From: Neolentinus lepideus HHB14362 ss-1
Lineage: Eukaryota > Basidiomycota > Agaricomycetes > Gloeophyllales > Gloeophyllaceae
DNA: 64,000 nucleotides
NCBI GenBank assembly: GCA_001632425.1
Contig: KV425661.1
Location: forward strand, 4,245 to 68,244
Direction of reading: 5' to 3'
Both the position numbers and the translations under genes were made by a program. The notes under the pieces were generated by a model. It saw only the letters and a program-made list of their open reading frames with translations, did no database searches and was not told the origin of the DNA. Shown here in pieces: positions 23,200 through 35,800 of this stretch (the stretch's first letter is position 1; the number at the start of each line of letters is the position of its first letter).

Positions 23200-24835
23200 G
23201 AGGAACTACAGTACCGATTTTCTCTGTCTGAACTGCTGCTCAAGCGCTCATGAACCGACCGTATGCTTTGAAAGGCCTTCACCATCTTCACTACATCACG
23301 CCATTTCTCACCTTTTGGAAGCCAGACGTCCTACACGAATAGAAAGAGTGTATGAATTCATTGCGCAGCTTCTATGGCATCCCTTAGCTCTAATCCAGGA
23401 ATACCATCCAAACGAGCGATTTCAGTGCATGATGAGAGGTTGGCAGATCACCGGACGCAGAGAAAGGTGTATTTGCATTTGCACATAGTGTCAAACTCTC
23501 TAGCTTCGGGCAATGGATGCTGAAGACACCTAAGCCACGAATAGTCGGTGTCACGGAGGGATCTGGAGTGCAACTCCAAGAGAACTCGGTGAGCTCTGGC
23601 CACGCTTGGGCCATAGAACAAATCACTGTCATCCATGGTGATTGGTGCTGGTGCCGGTGAATAAGTTATGGAAAGTTTCAAGGTGAGATTTTTCAGTTTC
23701 CTGCACGTGAGTAGGGGGACAAGAAGAAACCGAGCATTCAGCCCTACAGGCATGTCTTGCGATTTCAAGGGACCATGCAGAGTCAGGTCCAGTGATGTCG
23801 GAAAAATGAAGCTCCTGAATAAAGATTGATAATCATGGAGAGTCGCCTCTTCCGCCGACCTTAAGTAGTTGGCTATAGTTTGGAGCTCAGTTGGATGCAG
23901 AAGTTCCAAGACTGCGCCGATCTTGTCCGGCATACCATACAGTCCAACCGTTCGTAGGGAGCAGAATTTGAGGCGAGATGCATCCTCGGGGACCACAACG
24001 TAATGAACATGAACCACGAGTTGAGCCAAACTGTGCATACGGGAGAACGCCACTATATCATGGTAAGTCACATGTGCTGACGCATTTGAGTCCGGCTTGT
24101 GGCGATGGTTGATCCCGAGAGATGTCAGATGAGTGAACCGGTGTGTAGCCCGTAGAGATACTTCTTCGTGTATAACACCCTTCAGAACCAGGCTTCGTAG
24201 ATGCGGTGCAGCATCGACCAGATCATTCAAGAACGTGTCAATCGCTTGAACCTGTAGCATAGCAATTTGAAGCCTGAGGTTGCTGTCCTTATGCTCTCCA
24301 GCACGCATAATTCCGTCACTGAGCTTGACTTTTACGAGCGTCGAGACCAATAATGTTGATAAAGTGGGCCTCCATCGCAGAAACAATGCAGAACGGTAGG
24401 AGTGACATACCAAGCGCACGACGTAGTCTTGTATATGCAATCGGATGGATGTGAGAAGCTTCGTATGTGCCCGCGTAGAGGTTGCAAACACGATGAGCGT
24501 ATACTCGATACCGCTGCAGTTCGCCATATGTGAGCTGGCCCGATATGGTCTACGAGAGTCATTAGTGGCTCAGCCTCATATACAGCGCAAGACGTGTTCA
24601 CATACAAATGTGTTGTTAATAGGCTGGAAGCATGGAATGAGATCGAAGAGAGGCTTGGGCGAATGGAGCGTCCTCCAGAGTGCGTCAAGAGCAGGCTCCC
24701 GGAAGCCACGGCAGGTAAGACTAGCACTCAGTAGAGTTCTGCTCGACCCAGCTGTTGGGAAGTCGCTCTCTAGGTCATCTGCAAACAATCAAATATTTGG
24801 GCTAGGATATCGTATTGAGCAAGAAAGGGATGCAT
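23200..24835 (-). pseudogene. Broken F-box/LRR paralogue
   Basis: Reads like a second copy of the 14656 gene with the frame lost several times. The start MHPFLAQYDILAQIFDCL (ATG at 24835) matches MHPALKQHDIVALVFAQL of the intact gene. A one-base loss near 24786 then shifts to the frame with LLSASLTCRGFREPALDALW. After the former intron (GTATGT donor) the frame with GELQRYRVYAHRV gives way to another frame near 24450-24480. This frame stays open to 23448 and includes HLRSLVLKGVIHEE and LKNLTLKLSI. Near 23625 a further shift moves to SMAQAWPELTEFSW, equal to SMAQAWPHLIDLSW in the intact copy. The tail beyond 23390 is unreadable. Unusual introns could explain one shift, but not all of them. Confidence 0.75.
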
Positions 24836-25174
24836 GAAGGTTGCGATCCAATGGCTCCGAATATGCTTGATTGGAGCACTCGAGGAATTCGAGTTATTTA
24901 CAACGGTAGAGTCAATTTTGCTTCATACGCTCAGAGCGTATGCTTGAAGTTGTGCTTGGAAATTGAAGTTTGGCAGCAGGTAGTCCGAGTGTACCCAAAG
25001 CGCAAAGAGGAGCATCGGAAGCGACGGCCATTCACTGAGAAGGATCGTGAGAAGGCGCACGCGGGATGGGCGGGCAATGTCCGTTTCGTCCCGCCCCGTG
25101 AAGCAAACTTGGTCATCGTCGGCGCGAGGCTGGATTTACACTTGTCCTGATATTCCTCATCTCTCGTGCCGGCC
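24836..25174 (+). promoter_or_regulatory. Upstream region of the dihydrolipoyl dehydrogenase gene
   Basis: A basic plus-strand frame (24815-25150) overlaps this stretch but shows no family motif and does not join the enzyme. I take the region as promoter and 5' leader of the gene starting at 25175, facing the start of the F-box pseudogene on the other strand. Confidence 0.4.
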
Positions 25175-27193
<2,019 letters not shown>

Positions 27194-27689
27194 GCTTTCT
27201 TAGTCATAGCTCTGGATATATGTTTTCGAGATATTATTGCATGTTAATAGATGGCTTTGTACCTTTGGCCATGTCGCAACAACAAGGACCGCTTTCAGTT
27301 ACAAGGACCGGTATCTTGACCCAGGCACAAGTGTCTTACAAGCGCGCCCACATACGTACACGACGAATGGAGAGACCGAACCAGAGATAACAGGTTGTGG
27401 CGTTCCCTCGTGCCTGTGCAAGTCGATGACAGAACGATAATTTGAGTATGGGGGTTGCGAAAGAGCAGACTGAGGGTCTGGTCGTGCTGAGCGCCGCCTG
27501 ATGATGACCCTAACACCGCCCAGCGCACAGTAGGTCACGTCTTTGCAATCTTGCATCTGCGCTTTGTCATTCAACAGAACATTTCTTGAACAATTTGAAT
27601 ACAAGGGTCACTTGTCTGTTTCCCGGACGAGCATCGTCGAAATCAATAAACAATCGCACTCTAATTTCAAATCTCATTAAGCTTACACA
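27194..27689. other. Convergent 3' spacer
   Basis: Lies between the stop codons of the E3 gene (plus) and the rhodanese-like gene (minus). It should contain both polyadenylation regions. No coding or structural signal was found. Confidence 0.5.
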
Positions 27690-28691
27690 TTACATACTCT
27701 CATCGTCATCCTCTTCCCATCTGGTGAATGTAGATGGCTGGACGGCCTTTGGAAGCCCACATTCGATCCAGGCAGCAAAGCCTCCTATGACATCTGTGGC
27801 GTGCAAAAGTCCGAGATCCTGCAGCGCAGCCGCAGCCAGGCTCGACGCCGTGCCGTCCTGATCGAGCAAAATGACGCGCAGATCATACCTGCTCGCGACC
27901 TCGAGGCGCCTATCGCTCTGGGGATCAAACGCCCACTCGAGCTCCGCCCGCTCGACGACGAGCGCGCCGCTGATCCCGCCGTACCGCGCGCGGTAGCGGT
28001 CCGGGCGGATGTCGACGAGAACGGTGGGCATGACGGTCGCTGGGCCGCTGAGCTCGTCGTACGCCTGCGGGGGCGTGATGCGCTCGAGGCGTGCGCGCGC
28101 GTCGGCGAGCATGTGCGCGGCAGAGCGGGCGCCTGCGGGCGGGCGCGCGGGGTCCTGGAGGGTCTGCGTGGATTTCTTGAGGACATCCCAGAGGGCGGCG
28201 TCGTCTCCGAGCGAGGAGCCGAGCTCGGAGACGATGCCGATCCAGCGGGTGCCCTCGTTGTAGACCTCGATGACGCGGTTGGTGAATTTGGCAGAGGTGA
28301 GCATGGCGGCTTGCTGCACCATGCGGCGGACGGAGCCGCAGATGATGACGGCGGCAGCGTTGTTGGAGATGGCCGAGGCGCGGGTGGTGGCGATGGCAAA
28401 GAGGTAGTCTTGTCTGAGCATGAAGGAGAGCTTGATGTGGGAGGCTACGTTTCGTAGGAACTGTTCGTCGTCGTTTTTGGATAGCGTGAACACGACGGCG
28501 ACCTTTGTGCCATTGACGACCTGTGCTTTCCGTAGCGTACGCATAGCTATGCTCTGAGCCACTTGGTTTCTGACGTCCGCCAGGGTGCGCATTGTAGAGC
28601 CGCCGGTCCTCGCGAATCCATCCTGGCTGGAAGCAGCGGGCGATGAGGACGAGGATGGCAGCGAAGAGAGTCTGCTAGACTGTCGAGACAT
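27690..28691 (-). CDS. Rhodanese-like domain protein lacking the catalytic cysteine
   Basis: Single exon, 333 aa. The N-terminus is Ser-rich. Residues about 45-150 form an unrecognised mixed alpha/beta region (KVAVVFTLSKNDDEQFLRNV, then AAVIICGSVRRMVQQAAML). The C-terminal part looks like a rhodanese fold: VLVDIRPDRYRARYGGISGA, then a strand VILLDQDGTASS at the active-site loop, then VIGGFAAWIECGLP. Rhodaneses that transfer sulphur have Cys at the start of that loop. Here Asp occupies it, so a catalytic role is unlikely and a binding or regulatory role is inferred. It is divergent from the kinase gene at 29090, with about 400 bases between the starts. The N-terminal domain may be a known family that I fail to recall. 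Confidence 0.7.
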   Translation of the reverse strand: MSRQSSRLSSLPSSSSSPAASSQDGFARTGGSTMRTLADVRNQVAQSIAMRTLRKAQVVNGTKVAVVFTLSKNDDEQFLRNVASHIKLSFMLRQDYLFAIATTRASAISNNAAAVIICGSVRRMVQQAAMLTSAKFTNRVIEVYNEGTRWIGIVSELGSSLGDDAALWDVLKKSTQTLQDPARPPAGARSAAHMLADARARLERITPPQAYDELSGPATVMPTVLVDIRPDRYRARYGGISGALVVERAELEWAFDPQSDRRLEVASRYDLRVILLDQDGTASSLAAAALQDLGLLHATDVIGGFAAWIECGLPKAVQPSTFTRWEEDDDESM

Positions 28692-29089
28692 GGTGTCTGG
28701 GCGACGTCTGAGGCGGCGATAACAAGGCTAGGACGAAGCAAAGAGCAAGCCAGGTCCCGGGCGGCAGCTAGGTCCAGCATGGAGTCGTGCCCTGGGCCAC
28801 ACAACGCCGCATTTAGACTTGACTCGGCCACACTAGCCCCTGCATTCTCCAGACAACCTTTGACGACAGCCTGTTCGTTTGTTTTAGCCTGGCAGCGTTC
28901 AAGTAGCAGAGAACAATTCGAGGACAACATTGGCCGACTCGGACGGTCGAAGCAGCACCCCGGTACCGGCAGATTTGCAACTTGTGGCGCGAGTGGTTGC
29001 TCTTCGTCCGTGAGGTACTCGTGGTTGGGCGACTACCGACACGACTATCAACCAAGGGACATCTAAATAACACTCTTTTACGCTAGATC
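28692..29089. promoter_or_regulatory. Divergent promoter region, rhodanese-like gene / AGC kinase
   Basis: About 400 bases between two start codons that point away from each other. It must contain both promoters. No defended element was identified. Confidence 0.5.
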
Positions 29090-31286
29090 ATGACTACCTG
29101 GAAGCAACGCAAAGCTAGACTGGGTATATTGTTACAGAGCGGCGGAGACGACGACGACGAGGGTGTGGCGTTGGACCGTCTCCTGCACGGTGCCAGCGTC
29201 ATCGGACAGACCTGTACGTGCCCAACACTACTAGTGCTCATCCTCGCTCACCGACACTCTCCAAGCCAAAACCAAGGAGGTCGAGTCGCTACGATTCACG
29301 GACAGGGATCTGCAGCTCACGGGGACGCTCGAGTACGGCACGTTCGGCGTTGTGAGTCCCGCAGTCGCACCTCGCCGACCGACTTAAGGAAGGCCGCCTG
29401 CATGCAGGTCGACGTCGTGCGCTGCAAGTGCGACGGCCGGGCCTACGTGCGCAAGGCCATCGACAAGCAGTTCGCGCTGCGCAACGCCGAGGTGGGCAGC
29501 TCCCCTCCCGTCCCCCCATCCTGTCCGCTCATCCCTGTGCCCCCCAGCAATGCTTCCCCCAGGTCGAGCGCGACCTCCTCCTGCGCGCCCTGAAGCACGA
29601 CAGCCGCTGGGCGCCGCACCTCCTCTGCGCGTACCAGACGCCGACGCACCTCAACCTCGTGATGGACTACGCAGAGGGCGGGACGCTGTGGGACGTCCTC
29701 GAGTCGAGCCCGCGCGCGATGCAGCTCGCCGAATCCGACGTGCGCTGGTGGGCGCCCCAGATCGTCAGCGCGATCCACTGGTGCCACTCGCAGGGGTTCG
29801 TCCACCGGTAAATCCTATCCACTATCTACCTACCTATCTACGCTGACGGCCCCCAGCGACATCAAGCCGCAAAACTTTGTCCTCGCCGCCTCCGCGCGCC
29901 TGCAGCTCATCGACTTTGGCTCCGCCGCGCCGCTGCTCGCGCCCCTCCCCGACGGCTCCCAGCGCGTGCCGCGGCGGTACTGCCGCGTCCCGTGCGGCAC
30001 GTGCGACTACATCTCGCCCGAGATCCTCGCGGCGCACGAGCAGGCGCTCGTGGCGCTCGACATGGACATGGACGACTCGGGCGACGGGTACGGGAGGGAG
30101 ACGGACTGGTGGAGCGCGGGCGTGGTGTTGTACGAGATGGTGTACGGTATCGCGCCGTTCTTCGCGCCCGACATACGCGCGACGTATCTGCGGATCGTGG
30201 AGCACAAAGTGAGTTGTGGCGTACTCTACGTTGATATTGTCTCACTGCCGCAGGCGAGTCTGCGTTTCATCGACGCCGTACGCGTCTCTGCGGAGCTGCA
30301 GGATCTATTGCAAAGGTAGGGTTTGAAAATGATGACGCACCTTGCGCTTATGCCTGTGATTGCGCTGACAGGCTGCTCACGGACTGCACTGAGCGCCTCG
30401 GGCGCTACGGCGTGTCAGACATTCTCGCGCACGGGTTCTTTGCGGGGACGCCCTGGGCCGATTTGCACGCTCGTAAGTCACACTCTGAGGTATAGCGGCT
30501 GTCGTTTACAGGTCAACAGGCGCGCCGCCAGAGGACCTGCACGTGCCGCAGTACACGTACGCCACACCGCACTCCCCTTCAGGCTCGCACTCGCACCCCA
30601 CTTCAGGCTCGCGCTCGCACTCGCAGGGTTTTGCGTTCTCGGCGCTGTTCGAGTCGTCGCCGGCGGTGGACACGGACGCGGGGCTCTCGCTGCTGCACGC
30701 GACGCCCGCGCAGCGTCTCTCGCGGTCGCCCTCGCACGAGCGCGCGGTCGCGTCGTTTATCGGGTTCTCGTGGGGCCCGAAAGCGGACGCGTTCCCCGAG
30801 TCGGGCGAGGTGGCAGCGATGCGGACGCCGCGCGCCGCCTCGGTCGCGCTGTCCGAGATGGTGACGCCGCTGAGGAAGGGGAGCGAGGGGCCGGCGCGGA
30901 GGACGGACGGGCGGCGGCGGGTGACGGACCGGGAGGCGATGAAGCAGCTGCTGGAGGCGGTCGGGGTGTCGGCGCGGAAGAAGGTGATGGAGAGCGGGCG
31001 GAAGCCGCGGGGCGTGGACGTTAATGGTATTGGGCGGGCGCGGTCGGCGAGCGTGGGGCTGCGATTCGATGAGACGATGGCGGGAGAGATGGAGTGGAGC
31101 GAGTATTCGGGGACGGAGGGGCCGCCGAGTCCGAGCCCGAGCCCGCGACCGATGCGGAGTCGGTCGCCGACGTTGACATTGACGCGGGGAGGGTCGCTGG
31201 AGGGGATGGAGCGACGGCATGGGGAGTTGGTGCGGCGGATTGCGGGGCTCGAGGCGCGGCTGGGTGCGCTGCGGCAGGGGGGTTGA
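29090..31286 (+). CDS. AGC-type Ser/Thr protein kinase (ROCK/citron/DMPK-like)
   Basis: Eight exons (29090-29213, 29266-29351, 29408-29491, 29548-29807, 29857-30208, 30254-30315, 30372-30472, 30520-31286) join in phase to 611 aa. The kinase core shows TLEYGTFGVV at the glycine loop (the first Gly is replaced by Glu), a candidate ATP-binding lysine in YVRKAIDK, NLVMDYAEGGTLWDVLESS at the hinge, HRDIKPQNFVL, DFGSAAP, GTCDYISPEIL and TDWWSAGVVLYEMVYGIAPF. It ends with the RLGRYGVSDILAHGFF segment typical of AGC kinases. The C-terminal 250 residues are Ser/Pro-rich and close with a short coiled coil (MERRHGELVRRIAGLEARL). The resemblance is to Rho-kinase/citron types. Substrates are unknown, and morphology or cytokinesis is an inference. 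Confidence 0.9.
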
Positions 31287-31797
31287 TGTGATTGGCTGTG
31301 GCTTTGTCGGTTGGTTGGATGGCCATATCGGTGATTGATGGCGCTAGTGGCAGTTCCGGACAGGTTCTTTCAGTCCTTTGGGGAATGTCGTGCTTGGCCA
31401 CGGTGTTGGAGGGATTATTCCATTGTCGAGTCGAGTCTGAGCCGGTGTATTGATGTCTGGAGTTTTGATTGAATTGATGACGCCGAGTGAGCACACAGTT
31501 TGCCTACGAGTTCTGTTGGAAAGGCAGAGAGATAGCTAGATAGGACTTGCGGCGCTGATGTTACGGGAGACGCGTGATGGACCGTGTTGAAGGAAAGATG
31601 TTGTCTAAAGTGTGGATGAGGGACAGGGCAGTCGCCGGACAGGATGGAGAAGAGGTCGCTGCGATAGGGCGTCAGCCAAAGACGTCCGCTGAACGAGCAT
31701 TGAATTGCCAGATCAGGACGCAGATCTGACGGAAGCAAATGGGTCGAATCTTATATACAGTATTAATACCTGTCTCACTTGTCCTGTCCTCGTCGCC
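31287..31797. promoter_or_regulatory. Spacer with TATA-like box before the C2H2 gene
   Basis: About 500 bases after the kinase stop. TATATA at 31752-31757 lies about 40 bases before the start codon of the zinc finger gene and could act as a TATA element with a very short leader. Nothing else was recognised. Confidence 0.4.
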
Positions 31798-32806
31798 ATG
31801 TCCCTCACCATACCCGTCGATGATCTGGCACGCTTTGACCTTCTCGTCGGCCTCTCGCCCGAGGATGGTTCCTACACTTTTAATATGAAGTCCCACCAGG
31901 GCCTACCTGCACCTCAGCTGGCGGGCACTGGCATCAGCATTCAGTTTCAAACTGTCCGATCCGAAAAGGGGACTCTTCTTTCTGTCTCAACTAGCCAAGG
32001 CAAGTGTTCTGTTCTATAGCCCACGCGTTTCCTCATCATTTCTCTCCAGGACCACCACCCACCCAGACTCACAGTGAGTGCGAAACAATCACTCGACTCC
32101 CATCGCTGAACCATGTTTCAGCCGACGTCGTGTCCGAGACCTGGCCACACGCCTGGCCCAAAGCCGCTGCAGTAGACGACTTTGCTGCTGTCTGTGCAGC
32201 CACGCCATTCGACAGTTCCTACTTTGACTATCCACCGCTCAGTGACGTCCCATATGGCAAGTCTTATACCTCGGTCCTAATATCCCATCCTAATTATAAC
32301 CCACAGCTCCGGCGATGCAGGACCACGACTCCATCCTTGCTTCCCCGATTTCCTGTACTTCCTCGTATCCAAACTCCCTCCCGGACCTCTCACTCTCACC
32401 CACCGCCACCGCCTCCAGCCGCTTCACCCCGCCCCGCGACCCCCCGCCGTCCCCCGACCCGACCCCCCACCCCGGCAAGACCCAGCGCGTCCGCCGCCAC
32501 CCCTGCCAGCACCCCGGCTGCACCCGCAAGTTCACCAGCGAGTACACCCGCCGCGTGCACATGGAGGCGCACAAGCCCAAGCCGCGCAAGGCCGTCCCCT
32601 GCACCGTCCCCGGCTGCCGCGAGGTCTTCTCCCGCCGCCACGACCGCCTCCGCCACGAGGTCTCCCAGCACGCCAAGGTCTGCGAGTGGCTCTGCGCGCG
32701 GTGCTCCCGCTTCTTCTCCAGCCAGCGCAGGCTCGAGAACCACAAGTGTCGCGGCGCGCTCACCGCGGCATCGCGCTGGCCGATCCTCCCCGTCCAGGGC
32801 GGCTGA
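31798..32806 (+). CDS. C2H2 zinc finger protein with two GC-AG introns
   Basis: Probable DNA-binding transcription factor, 302 aa. Exons are 31798-31999, 32050-32256 and 32307-32806. Both introns start with GCAAGT instead of GT and sit in the same phase, and no GT alternative keeps the frame. After an acidic, aromatic N-terminal half and a Pro-rich linker come two good C2H2 fingers: CQHPGCTRKFTSEYTRRVH (second His in MEAH) and CTVPGCREVFSRRHDRLRH (second His in SQH). A third, CARCSRFFSSQRRLENHKC, ends in Cys, so it is of C2HC form. The C-terminus is short. Downstream the sequence passes straight into diverged repeats. Confidence 0.85.
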
Positions 32807-32879
32807 GCACGGCGTTCCGTGTTATCAGCCTGTAGAATTTGTAGTACTAGTCCCGGTATTTATGCTATCGTATCTTGTC

Positions 32880-35800
32880 GCAAGTATCGACAATCCGGGC
32901 CATATACCTTATTGTACGCTTGAGCAGTATATTAGACGTTGATAACAACCTGTATTTCACACCACGGGTCTCGAGAAGCGTCGGCGCTTCTATGATTAGA
33001 TTGCGTGTGCCAGTGGCTGTGTATCCTACAATGAACGGTATTAATATGTTTACCGTCGACGACGCCGCTGCACTCTGCCAGCCACGAAGAAACCCATACG
33101 TGAACATCGTCGTCTCGTTCTCAACGCATCCTCTCCCAACCGTGCCAACACCTCAGCACACCCACACCCACACACGCATCTCCATAAGGCTAGCATGACC
33201 ACATATCACTCACCTCTGCAAAATTACAACGTCGTCCCCATTCACGGAGACTTCCGCGGACGATGAACCTCCGCTAGCCCGAAGCCCGACAAGGGCCAAA
33301 CCGCCGGCACGCGCGGGGGCCAATCAGGGCGCGAGTGCCTTGGATGCCGGGGGACTGTGTATCCAGCCTTCACGCCTCAGGGAGAACGCGTCGGCGGCTG
33401 TTCAGGTCTCATGCGTCCGGGGAGAGCGTCGGCGGTCCTCGCCTCACTCGCACAAAACCCTACGCGACGGGCGATTTGCGTGCGTTCCAGTGGGGGTGGT
33501 AAGCTACCGGTGAACAATTCATACCAGCGATCTTCTCCCAGATTGCGTGTCGTTGTGCATCCTACAATGAACGGTATTAATATCCTCTGCCAGCCATGTA
33601 TGAGAATCCCACGCGCAATCATCGTCGCCCCCCCTCGACGCTTCCACTCTCGACACAACACCTCAGCACACCCACCTACACACGCATCTCCATAAGGCTA
33701 GCAGGCCCATCGTATTTGACTTCCATGACTACATATCACACACCTCTGCAAAATCAGTGTCGTCTCCGCATTCACGGGAACTTCTCCCACTCGCTGGCCT
33801 TCCTCGAATGATGAGTATTGAGTGACTGACGTTTCTTAAATGATGACTGGCGTCTCTCGAATGATGAATGACTGGCCCCTAGGTCTCGCAGACCGACGCA
33901 CGGGGGCCAATCACTCCGTGCAGGCCCATCATCGTATTTGACTACCATCACACTCTGTAAAATTCCAGCGTCGTCTCCGCATTCACGGGGACTTCTTCCT
34001 CTGGCTGGCCTTCCTTGCACGATGTATATTGAATCTCCACTCGACCGAAGCCCGGGCCAATCAGCGTACGAGTGCCTCGGATGCCGAGGGACACTCTCCG
34101 ACTCGTCGGAGTTCAGGGACGCTCTTGAGAGCAGTGTAAATAATGTGCCGGCTGCTGTGAAGGCCTCGGGAGCGGGAGAAAGTCGGCGTAACTTTATCGA
34201 GCGTCCAAGTCCTGGCAGTCCGGTAAGACTCCTGCAGGCCGCTCACCTCACTCTACGTGACGAACGATTTTGCTCAACTTACCAGCGACCTTCGCCCGGA
34301 ATGCTATCGATCAGGGGCGTGGAGGAAGTGCCTGCCGACGCCACTCGCGGACGTGAAGATCCAGAGCACGCAACTTGAATGAGGATGTGTTCTGTGTCGC
34401 GACTCGTCCTACGTTTAGTCTCTCGGGCATCAGGGACGGATACGCCGACGGAGGTTCAGACTCCAGGAGCGTCTAGCGTCGGGGGAGAAAGTCAGCGAGA
34501 GGTAACTTGCATCCAACGCCCTGTCACTCGTACAAAACCTCACGCGATGAGCGATTTGCTTACGTGGAGATGGTGGGGACCCATCCATACCGACGACCTT
34601 ATCCCGTGGCGTGGAGGAAAAGCCTGACGACGCCACAGATCGAGAGCACTTCCCAGCCTCGCAACTTGAACGCTGGGTGTGTATGTGTAGCGGCTCATCT
34701 GAACGACTATTTCGGCCACAGACGTCCATCAGAACATCCACCGCCTCGTATAGAGATTTCGCCAGTGCAGCGCGGTTCTTTCCTCTAGTGGAACTGGTCA
34801 ATCATTCTGGCACGGGTGGGCGGGTCTCTTCCTTACTGTACTTCTGGCGGGTCTAATTCAATCTTTCTGCCACTCGTGAATTTTCGCCACGGATCTGTCA
34901 CGGATTCGCGGTGTTGGGTTCTTCTTCACCGTACTGGCGGCCACACAACACATCTGACGAGATTTCTCCAGCAGCAATCAATCTAGGACAGACGTTTGTC
35001 CCGAGGAAGGCTCACGGATCGAGAAGCCTGGTCCCCTTGAAGCCCGCGCATATATTGGGCAAATATTCATACCAACGACCTTCTCCCAGAACACTGTTGA
35101 TCAGAGGCGTCGAGAAAAAGCCTGTCGACTTAGCGGGAACACCTTCGGGCGACGCAACTTGAATGCGGGTGTGTTGGTCAGCATCTGCCGCGCCGTCGGG
35201 TGCACTTTTTCTACGAAGTTTGGTGCTGCAGCGGGGTTCCCTCTGTCAGCTGACGACAGCACATCCGTCAGGACTCATTCAATCCCTCTTCCACTGTTAG
35301 GATTTGTTTGAAAAGACCTGTCACGCGTTCGTGGGGTTTGTTTCTTCCTTATTGTACTGGCGGCCACATACCAATCTGACGGGACTTCTCAACCAGATCG
35401 AGGACTATGAATCTGACAAGACTTTTCCAGCAGCATATCGGGGCGGATGCTCGTCGCAGTGAGTGGGGTTATAGGACGATGGTCACATGTCCGGAGTGGA
35501 GAGATAGGTCATGTCGGCGACATGTCTAGGAACAGAGGAACGTGGACTGACCTACAACGAAATGCACAGAACCCCGGACGTGTTAGTCGCATCGATCTTT
35601 GACTCGGTAAGGGTATATCACAAACCCACCAAGGAGTCTGCGTCCAAGCAATTGACACAGGGTAGAGTGTTCATTCGCCGAAGGCTCGAATAGCCTTTGT
35701 TGCCTCTACCGCAACTTGGCTCGTCGCAACTTTATGGGGCTACCGAGAAAGTCTAATTAGTGATGTTCACAGATCGGAAAGCCTGATCCCCCTGAAGCCC

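Noticed and set aside
27801..28457. Long plus-strand frame opposite the rhodanese-like gene
   Set aside because: It is the antisense shadow of a GC-rich coding exon, with low-complexity Ala/Arg/Gly content and no family motif.
30603..31220. Arg/Pro-rich frames opposite and out of phase with the kinase tail
   Set aside because: Compositional artefact of a GC-rich coding region.
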